64,000 bases of DNA from JBHGYD01 sp041920415 (GCA_041920415.1 JBHGYD010000028.1:186001-250000); one strand, 5' to 3'. Positions 8,852-18,220 are shown, counted from the stretch's first letter. The notes: generated from the sequence alone by a model not told the origin. Translations and numbers: made by a program.

Positions 8852-10714
8852 CTACGCCTTATATTGATGATGATAGTCTTTTACAAAAACGCAATTCTTG
8901 CCTGTTCTCTTGGCCATATATAACGCTTCATCTGCACGCTTAAACAAATCACCGGCTTCCTCATGACGATTTTTTTTCCAATACGAAACACCACAAGAAA
9001 CCGTTACAGGTGGGGTCGTCTCTTGTCTGACTTTTGCCGCAAGACGATTCGCAATCGAAATTCCTGTTGTCAGCCCTACTTTCGGTAAATAAACGGCTAA
9101 CTCCTCTCCTCCCCATCGAGCACCAATGTCGCTTTCACGAATATTTTCTTTAATAATGTTCGCTACTTGAATAATCACATCATCGCCCGTTTGGTGCCCA
9201 TACGTATCATTAATTTCTTTAAAGTTGTCAATGTCGATTAAAATAAACGTACCAAACGCATCTCGTTGCATCGATTTTTGCAGTTGTTCATCTAAATAAT
9301 GGCGCGAATACAATTTTGTCAAATAATCCGTAACGACAAGCGTTTCTAATTCCTCGCGTAACATCGCATTCGCGAACGCAAGTGTGGAATGATGAATCAA
9401 CGATTGGAGCAATTTAAACATTTCGAACGTAAAATGATACGGTTGGCGGTGTAACACGATGACTACACCTCTTAGCATTCCATTTTGCACCATTGGAACA
9501 GCCATTAACGAGCGAAATGTGGGTGCAGAGGAAGAAGAATCAATTTTTGCATCACCTAAAAACACCATATCTCGTTCCGTTCGAATTCGTTTCGTAACAA
9601 ATTCAATATATTTCTTCGCTTGTCGAGATTGGAAAAACGGTGTACTCCCAGGCAACAATTTTTTCTTCTCACGTTCAAATAGGAAAAAGCCGACTTCCTC
9701 AGCATAGAGCGATTGTTTGATTTGGTTCACCATAAATTCTAAAGCATCTTGCAATCGTAAATTGGCATTAAGGCGATGCATCGTTTCATTGATGAGCTGC
9801 AAATCAGCAATCAATCTCCGCGACTGTTCATATAATTTAGCATTTTCTAAAGCGCTTCCAGCTGTATTGGTCAATAAAGAAATAAAATTGATCTCACTCT
9901 TTGGAAACTCCATAATATGCGGAGCGATGATTTCAATCACACCATAAACACCTTGAGCTCCTTTAATCGGTGCGTACAAAATGGAACGGTGAAGCGAGAT
10001 TGAATCTTCCAGCTGAATTTTTCCTTTCAAAAACGCTTGCATCGCTGCCATATTTTCATCAGCGTTTTCAAACACAAGTGTTTTAATCGGCAAACGGTCG
10101 TGATATTGATTATCATGGGATAAAAATAAATAATACGTAAACGAAGGATATACTTCTTGCAATGTATAAATAATTTCCTCTAATACATCTTCTATTTTCA
10201 TCGATGCATGAATTTTTGCTGTAAAATGATGAAGGCGTTCATATCTTTTTTCTTCGCTTAATCCTCGTGAAATTTTTTTCATTTTACTGAACAGTTGTGA
10301 AAAATCTGTTTGTATTTTTTCAAGAAACGATTTGCTAAACTGTTGGTGTTTCTCGTACACTAATTGCAAAATTCCTATAAATTCTTCGGAGAGGTGGAGA
10401 AAGGTTCGTGCAGTCGTATATTGTTCATCTTCATGAATATGTAGCCTTTGTTCCGTGCTCATTATCTGAAGCTCATCGCTAGATAGAACGTGGTGAAAAG
10501 GTTCTCCTTCATTCGTCGTTACTTCTGGATAAAAGATCTTTTTTAAAGGATCAAATAGAAACAACGTTGCTTCCTTTATCATAAGTTCCTGCTTCAGTAA
10601 CAAAAGTAATCTCATCATTACTTTTGAAAAATTATCGTACTCTTCATATGTCAATAACCAATCAAAAAACTTCTCCTTAAAGGCTAAATATGCATGTTCC
10701 TCTTGTGTTTTCAT
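8852..10714 (-). CDS. ytrP: GAF-domain diguanylate cyclase (YtrP type)
   Basis: Predicted cytoplasmic c-di-GMP synthase. The 620-residue protein has a long N-terminal region with two or three GAF-like segments (roughly residues 20-150, 180-320 and 330-460) and a C-terminal GGDEF domain. The active motif is GGEEL in RWGGEELAVYLPK and should be functional. An RESD sequence five residues before it matches the RxxD product-inhibition site. DIDNFKEINDTYGHQTGDD supplies the other GGDEF signature. The longest frame begins 37 codons earlier, but a TATAAT -10 element at 10811-10816 lies inside that extension, so the ATG at 10714 is preferred. The signal sensed by the GAF domains is unknown. Confidence 0.88.
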   Translation of the reverse strand: MKTQEEHAYLAFKEKFFDWLLTYEEYDNFSKVMMRLLLLLKQELMIKEATLFLFDPLKKIFYPEVTTNEGEPFHHVLSSDELQIMSTEQRLHIHEDEQYTTARTFLHLSEEFIGILQLVYEKHQQFSKSFLEKIQTDFSQLFSKMKKISRGLSEEKRYERLHHFTAKIHASMKIEDVLEEIIYTLQEVYPSFTYYLFLSHDNQYHDRLPIKTLVFENADENMAAMQAFLKGKIQLEDSISLHRSILYAPIKGAQGVYGVIEIIAPHIMEFPKSEINFISLLTNTAGSALENAKLYEQSRRLIADLQLINETMHRLNANLRLQDALEFMVNQIKQSLYAEEVGFFLFEREKKKLLPGSTPFFQSRQAKKYIEFVTKRIRTERDMVFLGDAKIDSSSSAPTFRSLMAVPMVQNGMLRGVVIVLHRQPYHFTFEMFKLLQSLIHHSTLAFANAMLREELETLVVTDYLTKLYSRHYLDEQLQKSMQRDAFGTFILIDIDNFKEINDTYGHQTGDDVIIQVANIIKENIRESDIGARWGGEELAVYLPKVGLTTGISIANRLAAKVRQETTPPVTVSCGVSYWKKNRHEEAGDLFKRADEALYMAKRTGKNCVFVKDYHHQYKA

Positions 10715-10848
10715 CTTCCTATTCACCCGCACCCACAATCTTATCTTATAATAAAAATATAACAATTTATTGGAAAGTAAACAAAAATTTTTCAAAAAAT
10801 TACATCTTTCATTATACCATATCATTTCGAAACAGTAGAAATAAAATG

Positions 10849-10877
10849 TTGACTTTACCTTATAAAAATCATATAAT
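10849..10877 (+). promoter_or_regulatory. Sigma-A promoter of rpsD
   Basis: TTGACT (10849-10854) and TATAAT (10872-10877) are separated by exactly 17 bases, close to consensus. It gives a leader of roughly 180 bases before rpsD. Confidence 0.85.
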
Positions 10878-10883
10878 AGCCTT

Positions 10884-11060
10884 TGTGTAAAATATAGCAG
10901 CCTTAGTGATCACCTTTATGGGTTCATTTTGTTCCTCTTTAAAGAGGTGTATCGTGTAACTCTTAGCTGCTAGAGCGAGGATACATGAAAACAAAATGAC
11001 CATAATTGTTGATGCACGTCTGCTTTTATTTTACCCAAAATAAAAGCAAAAGGAGGAGCA
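10884..11060 (+). ncRNA. rpsD leader, S4-binding autoregulatory RNA
   Basis: The untranslated leader contains AGCAGC near the 5' end pairing with GCTGCT around 10975. A loop sequence CATTTTGTT (10925-10933) is exactly complementary to AACAAAATG (10990-10998), giving a pseudoknot. Next comes a perfect 12-bp hairpin (11021-11032 with 11037-11048, loop ACCC) immediately before the AAAGGAGGAG site. Feedback by S4 on its own leader is known for Bacillus rpsD; the pairings listed here are read directly from the sequence. Confidence 0.75.
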
Positions 11061-11064
11061 TTTA

Positions 11065-11667
11065 ATGGCTCGTTACACAGGTCCAATGTGGAAACTTTCT
11101 CGCCGCCTTGGCATCTCTTTAAGCGGCACAGGTAAAGAGTTACAAAAACGCCCTTACCCACCAGGTCAGCATGGTCCAGGTCAACGCAGAAAACTTTCTG
11201 AATACGGATTACAATTACAAGAAAAACAAAAACTTCGCCATATGTACGGCGTAAACGAACGTCAGTTCCGCAAAACGTTCGAAGAAGCTGGCAAAATGCC
11301 TGGTAAACACGGCGAAAACTTCATGATTCTTCTTGAGTCTCGCTTAGACAATCTTGTTTACCGTTTAGGTTTTGCTCGCACTCGCCGTCAAGCTCGTCAG
11401 CTTGTTAACCATGGTCACATTTTAGTTGATGGAAGCCGCGTCGACATTCCATCTTATCGCGTAAAACCTGGTCAAACAATTTCTGTTCGCGAAAAATCTC
11501 GTAACCTTCAAGTCATTAAAGAGGCGCTTGAAGTAAACAATTTTGTACCTGACTACTTAACACTTGATGCTGACAAATTAGAAGGTACTTACACTCGTTT
11601 ACCTGAACGTTCTGAGTTACCAGCTGAAATTAACGAGGCATTAATCGTTGAGTTCTACTCTCGTTAA
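11065..11667 (+). CDS. rpsD: Ribosomal protein S4
   Basis: Primary 16S rRNA-binding protein of the small subunit, 200 residues, beginning MARYTGPMWKLSRRLGISL. It has the S4 RNA-binding domain around residues 90-155 (RLDNLVYRLGFARTRRQARQ). It stands alone with its own promoter and leader, unlike the enterobacterial arrangement in the alpha operon, and is convergent with tyrS as in B. subtilis. The ribosome binding site is very strong. Confidence 0.98.
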   Translation: MARYTGPMWKLSRRLGISLSGTGKELQKRPYPPGQHGPGQRRKLSEYGLQLQEKQKLRHMYGVNERQFRKTFEEAGKMPGKHGENFMILLESRLDNLVYRLGFARTRRQARQLVNHGHILVDGSRVDIPSYRVKPGQTISVREKSRNLQVIKEALEVNNFVPDYLTLDADKLEGTYTRLPERSELPAEINEALIVEFYSR

Positions 11668-11671
11668 TGTG

Positions 11672-11707
11672 AAAAACCCTCTGGAAATCACTCCAGAGGG
11701 TTTTTTC
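11672..11707 (+). terminator. Terminator of rpsD
   Basis: AAACCCTCTGGA and TCCAGAGGGTTT form a 12-bp stem with a six-base loop, followed by a run of T residues. Confidence 0.88.
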
Positions 11708-11758
11708 TTTGTGTAACGCTGCTGAAAACGAAAAGGGAGATAATCTCCCCTCTCTACC

Positions 11759-13018
11759 TTACTTGTATTTAATTAAATAATATTTTTTCTTACCGCGGCG
11801 AATAACCGTAAACTGCCCTTCGATGCGATCTTCTTTCGTTAACACTTTATTCACATCTTGCACTCTTTCACCATTTACATAAATGGCCCCATTTGCGATA
11901 TCTTCACGCGCTTGACGTTTCGACGGAACAATTTGGCTCATGACCAATAGCTCTAATAACGATACTTCTTCTCCTTCATATTCAAACGAAGGAACGTCTT
12001 TAAATCCTTGCTTAATCTCATCAGCCGTTAAATCCGAAATGCTTCCGCTAAATAACGCTTCAGAAATTTTGATCGCCTGACGTAACGCGTCTTCTCCATG
12101 CACGAGCTTTGTCACTTCTTCTGCTAACGCTTTCTGTGCGGCACGTTTTTCCGGTGCCTCTTGCAATTCTTTTTCCAACTGCTCAATTTCTTCTTTAGAT
12201 AGGAAAGTGAAGTATTTTAAGTATTTAATGACGTCGCGATCGTCGGTGTTAATCCAGAACTGATAAAATTCATATGGTGATGTTTTTTCTTTATCTAACC
12301 AAACGGCGCCACCCTCGGTTTTACCAAATTTCGTTCCATCTGCTTTTGTCACAAGCGGAATCGTTAAACCAAATGCTTTGGCATCCTCTTCTGTTTTCCG
12401 GATTAACTCTAATCCTGCCGTAATATTGCCCCACTGATCACTACCGCCAATTTGCAATTTACAGTTTTCGTTTTGATACAGCTTTAAAAAGTCAAGCGAC
12501 TGCAAAATCATATAACTGAACTCGGTAAATGAAATTCCCGTTTCGATACGTGATTGAACGGACTCTTTTGCTAACATGTAGTTAATACCAAAGTTTTTAC
12601 CAACATCGCGCAAGAAAGAAATGACATCAAGAGAGCCAATCCAGTCATAGTTATTTGCAATTTTCGCCGGATTGTCCTTCGCTTCAAAATCTAAAAAGCG
12701 TGATAATTGTTCTTTAATTTTTTCGCTCCATTGTTGTACTACTTCTTTTTCATTTAAGGTTCGCTCACTCTTTTTTCCGCTCGGGTCGCCAATAAGCCCT
12801 GTCGCTCCACCGACAAGAGCAATTGGACGGTGACCAGCTAATTGAAATCGTCTTAAGGTTAATATCGGCAATAAGCTCCCAATATGCAAACTATCTGCTG
12901 TTGGATCAAAGCCACAATACAATGTCACTTTTTCCTCTTCTAATAATTTTCGAAGCCCTTCTTCATCGGTCACCTGGTTAATAAGACCACGCCACTGTAA
13001 ATCTTGCAATAAGTCCAT
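11759..13018 (-). CDS. tyrS: Tyrosyl-tRNA synthetase
   Basis: Class I aminoacyl-tRNA synthetase that charges tRNA-Tyr. The 419-residue protein has the HIGH-type motif in DSLHIGSLLPI, the tyrosine pocket, the KMSKS equivalent KFGKT, and a C-terminal S4-like RNA-binding domain. The longest frame begins at a GTG three codons earlier that overlaps the ribosome binding site; the ATG at 13018 has AAGAGGTG at proper spacing. It is controlled by the T-box leader directly upstream. Confidence 0.95.
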   Translation of the reverse strand: MDLLQDLQWRGLINQVTDEEGLRKLLEEEKVTLYCGFDPTADSLHIGSLLPILTLRRFQLAGHRPIALVGGATGLIGDPSGKKSERTLNEKEVVQQWSEKIKEQLSRFLDFEAKDNPAKIANNYDWIGSLDVISFLRDVGKNFGINYMLAKESVQSRIETGISFTEFSYMILQSLDFLKLYQNENCKLQIGGSDQWGNITAGLELIRKTEEDAKAFGLTIPLVTKADGTKFGKTEGGAVWLDKEKTSPYEFYQFWINTDDRDVIKYLKYFTFLSKEEIEQLEKELQEAPEKRAAQKALAEEVTKLVHGEDALRQAIKISEALFSGSISDLTADEIKQGFKDVPSFEYEGEEVSLLELLVMSQIVPSKRQAREDIANGAIYVNGERVQDVNKVLTKEDRIEGQFTVIRRGKKKYYLIKYK

Positions 13019-13048
13019 CTCTTTCACCTCTTTGTTTATAAAAATAAA

Positions 13049-13302
13049 AAACCCGTCCCTAAAACGAAGGGACGAGTGACAATCGCGGTACCACCCTACT
13101 TAGAGAGCATAAAGCCCTCTCACTTCATTTCGATAACGGTATTGACCGTCTTTTGCTACTTGGAAAGCCCGTTCGCAAAAGAAGCTCGAGGAGGTAATTC
13201 ATGCTTATCTTTGTGCTAGTTTGCACCAACCACTAGCTCTCTGAAACAGGGAGATAAACACTACTAAATCCTGTCATCGCTTTAATCATTCAATTTTCGA
13301 TA
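13049..13302 (-). ncRNA. T-box riboswitch upstream of tyrS
   Basis: On the minus strand the T-box core AGGGTGGTACCGCG lies at 13085-13098, followed by a terminator hairpin (CTCGTCCCT with AGGGACGGG) and a T-tract at 13041-13051. A long stem I region lies upstream. The tyrosine codon TAC at 13194-13196, in the sequence GAATTACC, is the likely specifier. Uncharged tRNA-Tyr would stabilise the antiterminator and allow tyrS transcription. Confidence 0.92.
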
Positions 13303-13308
13303 TACATG

Positions 13309-13337
13309 TTTTTATCACAATAAAACAAAATTGTCAA
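13309..13337 (-). promoter_or_regulatory. Sigma-A promoter of the tyrS T-box transcript
   Basis: A perfect -35 TTGACA (13332-13337) and a weaker -10 TAAAAA (13309-13314) are separated by 17 bases on the minus strand. Confidence 0.6.
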
Positions 13338-13388
13338 ATAACATAGAGAAAAATGACAAAAAACATAATAAATATTAGACATTGTATA

Positions 13389-13397
13389 TGGTATAAT
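13389..13397 (+). promoter_or_regulatory. Extended -10 promoter upstream of the PBP gene
   Basis: TGGTATAAT is a consensus extended -10 element about 80 bases before the PBP start. No convincing -35 hexamer is seen, as is common for this promoter class. Confidence 0.5.
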
Positions 13398-13475
13398 AAA
13401 ACTAATTTTCGAGTCTATTAATTTTTTTCGAAATAATTCGTCATTTTCCTCAATTTATTTACATGGAGGGTACCT

Positions 13476-16277
13476 ATGGAGCAAGCGAAACAAACGTTTT
13501 CCCTTCAAAAAGCGTTGCGCCATTTACGCATGATTTATGAAATCATTTGGAATATTTTTCTTATCTTTCTTATTTTGTTCATTTGTGCAGTTTGTTTTTC
13601 GTTTGGGGTCGGTGCTGGCTATTTTGCCTCGTTAGTAAAAGATATGCACATCCCTTCCTACAAAGAGATGAAAAAAGATATTTACAATTATGAAGAAACG
13701 ACCCATATTTATTTTGCCAATCGCGTCTACCTTGGAAGTTTTCGTTCCGATTTAGAACGAGAGGAAGTACCACTCAAAGACGTTTCCCCTTATGCCATAA
13801 AAGCAATTATCGCAACGGAAGATGAATATTTTTATGAGCATAATGGAGTAGTTCCTAAGGCGATTATGCGCGCTTTATTTCAAGAAGCGACGAATTCCGC
13901 AACACGCACCGGTGGAAGCACGTTAACACAACAGCTAGTGAAAAATCAAATGTTAACAAACGAAGTATCATTTGAGCGAAAAGCAAAAGAAATTTTACTA
14001 GCACTTCGTTTGGAGAATTTTTTTAGTAAGAAAGAAATTTTAGAAGCTTATTTAAACGTTGTTCCGTTCGGAAGAAATTCATCCGGGCGAAACATCGCCG
14101 GCATTCAAGCTGCTGCTCAAGGTGTTTTCGGTGTTAATGCTAAAGATTTAAACCTTGCTCAAGCGGCCTTTTTAGCAGGACTTCCACAAAGTCCGTTCGG
14201 CTATACGCCATTTACGAGCAACGGACAAGTGAAAAAGGACATTTCGCCGGCTTTAAACCGCATGAAAATCGTCTTAAAACGAATGAAAAGGGCCGGATAT
14301 ATTTCAGAACAACAATATCAAGAAGCATTGCAGTATAATGTGGCTCAACATTTCGCTTCACCGAAACCTTCACCATTTGAAAAATATCCTTGGCTCACGA
14401 TGGAGATTGAACGTCGCGCCAAAGATATTTTAGCAACGGTTTTGGCCAAAAAAGACGGTTATGAGAAAAAAGATTTGCTAGAAAATCCTTCGCTTTATAA
14501 CGAATATATCGCCAAAGCAGAAAAACAACTGCGACAAAATGGATACAACATCTACACAACCATCGATAAAGACATTTACGATCGCATGCAAGCTGTCGTG
14601 ACCAAGTATCCGTATTTTGGAAGCGATATCATTAAGAGAGAAAAAGACAAGAAAACAGGAAAAATCGTCACTAAGGTCGAACCCGTCGAAGTCGGAGCGA
14701 TGCTAATTGAAAACAAAACAGGGCGAATCATTAGCTTTGTTGGCGGTCGAAACTATCATCGCCAACAGTTGAATCACGCAACACAAGCATACCGCTCAAA
14801 CGGTTCTACAATGAAACCACTCTTAGTCTACGCTCCCGCAATGGAAATGGGAGTGATTCAACCTGGTTCTATCATCCCTGATATCGAGCTGCATATCCAA
14901 ACACCAAGAGGCACATATAGTCCGAAAAATGCCGATCGACAAACACATGGTTTAGTGTCTGCCCGTCGTGCCTTACAATATTCATACAATATTCCAGCCG
15001 TGCGCACATATATGAAAATTATTGATCAACATCCGATAACGTATCTGGAAAAAATGGGCTTTACAAGCTTAACAAAAGCGGATGAGAGCAATTTATCGAT
15101 GGCGCTTGGTGCTTTAACAAAAGGAGTGACGGTTGAAGAAAATGTAAATGCCTATGCAACCTTTGGCAATTATGGAACGTTTGTCGATGCTTACTTAATT
15201 GAAAAAATCGTTTCAAAAGATGGACAAGTCGTGTATGAACATAAAAATCAACCGGTAAAAGTATTTTCACCACAAACGGCTTATTTAACTATCGATATGA
15301 TGAGAGATGTCATTCGCAAAGGAACGGCTGCTTCCCTTCAAAATTTCTTGAAATTCCAAGCCGATTGGGCTGGAAAAACAGGAACCGGACAAAATAATAA
15401 GGATGCATGGTTTGTCGCTACGAACCCAAATGTAACATTTGGCATTTGGATGGGATATGATACGCCGATGCCATTACAACTCAAATATAAAAATTTATCA
15501 TACAGCAAACGAAATTTATTATTATGGGCTCAACTGATGAACGCGGCCTATGATGTGAAATCTGATCTAATCGCCCCGAAAAAGCGATTCAATATGCCGG
15601 GTGGAATTGTACGCCGTGCCTATTGTACCGTTTCCGGATTATTGCCATCTGATCTATGTGCCAAAGCTGGATTAGCAACCTATGACTTATATAACACAAA
15701 ATTTACTCCGAAAAAAGAAGACGAATATTTAACAAAAGGCTTTTTTGTCGAAGTAAATGGAAAACGCTATACAGCCCTCGATACGACACCACGTGAATTT
15801 ATAACAGAAGGTGTCATGTTGGATGAGCGGCTATTAGAAAAGTTAGGAATAAAGAATGTAGACAATATAACGAAACTTCTGCCAAAATCTAATCAATGGA
15901 AAAACACTGTATTTGCTGGAGAGCTAAAGGAAAACGGCAAACGTCCAGATCCTCTAACAATTCAGTTTACCAATGGAACATTGAAATGGTCTCCTCACCG
16001 CGAAAGAGATGTTATTGGTTACCGAGTATATCGAGCCGAACGGGAAGGAACACCATTCCGTGTCGTTGCAACGATAAAATCAGGACAAACACTGTCGTTT
16101 ACCGATCATACAGCAAGTGGCATCTATTACGTGACAGCGGTCGATATTACTGGGAACGAATCGGCACCGTCCAACATCGTTTCCAAGCAAAAAGAGAAAC
16201 CAGCTATACCTACTCCTAGTAAACCAGAGGAAGAAGAAACGAATTCCTCTTCCTCTGCTACGAATTCATCTCAATAA
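13476..16277 (+). CDS. Bifunctional penicillin-binding protein (glycosyltransferase-transpeptidase) with fibronectin-III tail
   Basis: Class A PBP, 933 residues, that polymerises and cross-links peptidoglycan outside the membrane. One membrane segment lies at about residues 25-55. The GT51 domain follows, with the catalytic-Glu motif ATEDEYFYEHNG and TGGSTLTQQLVKN. The transpeptidase motifs are STMK (Ser444, Lys447), SYN (Ser503) and KTGTG (Lys634). Residues of about 820-905 look like a fibronectin type III domain (LKWSPHRERDVIGYRVYRA), followed by a Pro/Glu/Ser-rich end. PonA of B. subtilis also has an FN3 tail, but this locus between tyrS and acsA is not ponA, so I give no symbol. It is a single gene with GGAGGG before the ATG. 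Confidence 0.92.
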   Translation: MEQAKQTFSLQKALRHLRMIYEIIWNIFLIFLILFICAVCFSFGVGAGYFASLVKDMHIPSYKEMKKDIYNYEETTHIYFANRVYLGSFRSDLEREEVPLKDVSPYAIKAIIATEDEYFYEHNGVVPKAIMRALFQEATNSATRTGGSTLTQQLVKNQMLTNEVSFERKAKEILLALRLENFFSKKEILEAYLNVVPFGRNSSGRNIAGIQAAAQGVFGVNAKDLNLAQAAFLAGLPQSPFGYTPFTSNGQVKKDISPALNRMKIVLKRMKRAGYISEQQYQEALQYNVAQHFASPKPSPFEKYPWLTMEIERRAKDILATVLAKKDGYEKKDLLENPSLYNEYIAKAEKQLRQNGYNIYTTIDKDIYDRMQAVVTKYPYFGSDIIKREKDKKTGKIVTKVEPVEVGAMLIENKTGRIISFVGGRNYHRQQLNHATQAYRSNGSTMKPLLVYAPAMEMGVIQPGSIIPDIELHIQTPRGTYSPKNADRQTHGLVSARRALQYSYNIPAVRTYMKIIDQHPITYLEKMGFTSLTKADESNLSMALGALTKGVTVEENVNAYATFGNYGTFVDAYLIEKIVSKDGQVVYEHKNQPVKVFSPQTAYLTIDMMRDVIRKGTAASLQNFLKFQADWAGKTGTGQNNKDAWFVATNPNVTFGIWMGYDTPMPLQLKYKNLSYSKRNLLLWAQLMNAAYDVKSDLIAPKKRFNMPGGIVRRAYCTVSGLLPSDLCAKAGLATYDLYNTKFTPKKEDEYLTKGFFVEVNGKRYTALDTTPREFITEGVMLDERLLEKLGIKNVDNITKLLPKSNQWKNTVFAGELKENGKRPDPLTIQFTNGTLKWSPHRERDVIGYRVYRAEREGTPFRVVATIKSGQTLSFTDHTASGIYYVTAVDITGNESAPSNIVSKQKEKPAIPTPSKPEEEETNSSSSATNSSQ

Positions 16278-16284
16278 CGAAACG

Positions 16285-16311
16285 CCCCCCTCGATATTCC
16301 ATCGAGGGGGG
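16285..16311. terminator. Hairpin between the PBP gene and acsA
   Basis: CCCCCCTCGAT and ATCGAGGGGGG form a perfect 11-bp G+C-rich stem with a five-base loop between convergent stop codons. U-tracts are weak on both sides. Confidence 0.6.
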
Positions 16312-16319
16312 TTATGATT

Positions 16320-18035
16320 TTAGTCTTCCATTGTAGACAAATCTCCTGTCGGCAAGTTAAGCTCCCACGCTTTTAAGACGCGGCGCATAATTTTTCCGCT
16401 ACGCGTTTTTGGAAGTTTGTCGCGGAATTCGATTTCTCTCGGTGCGGCATGAGCAGCCAACCCTTTTTTCACAAACATACGAATGTCCTCAATAAGCTCC
16501 TCAGAAGGCTCATATCCATCCCGAAGCGAAATAAACGCCTTAATAATTTCGCCACGGACCGGATCTGGCTTTCCAATCACTCCCGCTTCAGCAACCGCTG
16601 GATGCTCGACAAGCTTACTTTCAACTTCAAATGGACCAACGCGTTCACCCGATGTCATAATAACGTCATCGATGCGTCCTTGGAACCAGAAATAACCGTC
16701 TTCGTCCATGTAAGCAGAATCTCCAGAAACATACCAATCGTTAATAAAATACGACTCGTATTTTTGTGGGTTATTCCAAATCATTTTCATCATCGATGGC
16801 CACCCTTTTTTAATCGCTAAATTCCCCATGCGATAAGGCGGAAGCTCATTTCCTTGATCATCAATGATCGCTGCTTTTACACCTGGAATTGGCTTACCCA
16901 TCGAACCTGGCTTAATTTCCATGCATGGATAGTTACAAATGAGTTGCGCTCCGGTTTCCGTCATCCACCACGTATCGTGAATGCGACGGTGAAACACTTT
17001 CATTCCCCAACGTACAACTTCTGGATTTAGCGGTTCTCCAACGCTTAAAATATGGCGTAATGAACTCAAATCAAATTTTTTTACTAATTCATCGCCCGCC
17101 CCCATCAACATGCGGAAAGCAGTTGGCGCACTATACCAAACCGTCACGCCATAATCTTCAATCGTTTTATACCATGCCTCTGGGCTGAAACGACCGCCAA
17201 CAACGACATTTGATGCCCCGCATAGCCATGGACCAAAAATACCGTATGATGTCCCTGTTACCCAACCTGGGTCTGCTGTACACCAATACACGTCATCTTC
17301 TTTTAAATCAAGCACCCATTTTGCTGTTTGATAATGTTGAATCATCGCATTATGAACGTGCAAGACCCCTTTTGGTTTTCCAGTCGAACCTGATGTATAA
17401 TGCAAAATTAACCCATCTTGTCGGTCTACCCATTCAATATCAAAATGCTTGCTTGCTTCGTTCATTCGCTTCTTTAAATCGATATACGGACCTTCTTCCA
17501 CAATATGATCTCCAACTAGCAGAACATGTTTTAATGCAGGAAGATCATTTACCGGAACGCGCGGAAGCAGTTCTGGAGTCGTGACGATTACTTTCGCTTC
17601 GCTATCTTCTAAGCGATCGCGTACGGCTCCCTCCATGAATGCCTCAAATAAAGGTCCGACAATCGCGCCAACTTTAATTGCCCCAAGCACTGTAAAATAT
17701 AACTCTGGAGAGCGCGGCATAAAGACAAAAACACGATCTCCTTTTTCGACATCCGCCACTTGTTTTAAAACATTTGCGACTTTATTAGACATTTCTTTCA
17801 TTTCTTTAAACGTATACTTTTCTTCTCTTGAAGCATCGCGGTAATAAAGCGCGACTTTATTTTTGCGGAATGTTTCCGCATGACGGTCAATTGCTTCATA
17901 GGCCATGTTGACCCGACCGGTTTCTGCCCATGAAAATTGTTTTTCTACTTCTGACCAGTCAAAGTTTTTGTATGTTTCTTCATAGTTTTTTAAATTGTGC
18001 TCCCCTTGTATGACCGGTAATGTCTCCAATTTCAT
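16320..18035 (-). CDS. acsA: Acetyl-CoA synthetase
   Basis: Converts acetate, ATP and CoA to acetyl-CoA, 571 residues, the short Bacillus form. Motifs: YTSGSTGKPKGVLHVHN for ATP, WWMTETGAQ, SGDSAYMDEDGYFWFQGR, and the C-terminal KTRSGKIMRR whose final-segment lysine is the one acetylated in this family. The divergent acuABC genes encode the acetyltransferase and deacetylase that switch this lysine off and on. The promoter and a likely cre site lie in the shared upstream region, consistent with carbon catabolite control by the nearby ccpA. AGGGG and GGGGGA elements precede the ATG. Confidence 0.95.
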   Translation of the reverse strand: MKLETLPVIQGEHNLKNYEETYKNFDWSEVEKQFSWAETGRVNMAYEAIDRHAETFRKNKVALYYRDASREEKYTFKEMKEMSNKVANVLKQVADVEKGDRVFVFMPRSPELYFTVLGAIKVGAIVGPLFEAFMEGAVRDRLEDSEAKVIVTTPELLPRVPVNDLPALKHVLLVGDHIVEEGPYIDLKKRMNEASKHFDIEWVDRQDGLILHYTSGSTGKPKGVLHVHNAMIQHYQTAKWVLDLKEDDVYWCTADPGWVTGTSYGIFGPWLCGASNVVVGGRFSPEAWYKTIEDYGVTVWYSAPTAFRMLMGAGDELVKKFDLSSLRHILSVGEPLNPEVVRWGMKVFHRRIHDTWWMTETGAQLICNYPCMEIKPGSMGKPIPGVKAAIIDDQGNELPPYRMGNLAIKKGWPSMMKMIWNNPQKYESYFINDWYVSGDSAYMDEDGYFWFQGRIDDVIMTSGERVGPFEVESKLVEHPAVAEAGVIGKPDPVRGEIIKAFISLRDGYEPSEELIEDIRMFVKKGLAAHAAPREIEFRDKLPKTRSGKIMRRVLKAWELNLPTGDLSTMED

Positions 18036-18073
18036 TCCCCTATTTCCCCCTTTATGTAAGTGATTACATTCCC

Positions 18074-18102
18074 ATTATAGTATAACTTGTCTGAATTCTC
18101 AA
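18074..18102 (-). promoter_or_regulatory. Sigma-A promoter of acsA
   Basis: TTGAGA (18097-18102) and TATAAT (18074-18079) are separated by exactly 17 bases on the minus strand, directly upstream of acsA. Confidence 0.8.
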
Positions 18103-18145
18103 TTTTTTAAAAATTTTACCCGGTTATCAAACAAGGAAAATTTTT

Positions 18146-18159
18146 TGAAAACGCTTTAT
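18146..18159. promoter_or_regulatory. Probable CcpA-binding cre site in the acsA-acuA region
   Basis: TGAAAACGCTTTAT matches the cre consensus except for its last two positions. It lies just upstream of a TATAAT (18176-18181) that probably serves acuA, and about 45 bases above the acsA -35. Both acsA and acuABC are known CcpA targets in B. subtilis, so the site is expected here. Confidence 0.65.
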
Positions 18160-18220
18160 CTAGCTGTTTTTTATGTATAATGAGAATTAAGAGAAAAATG
18201 AATAATTAGGTGGTGACTGA

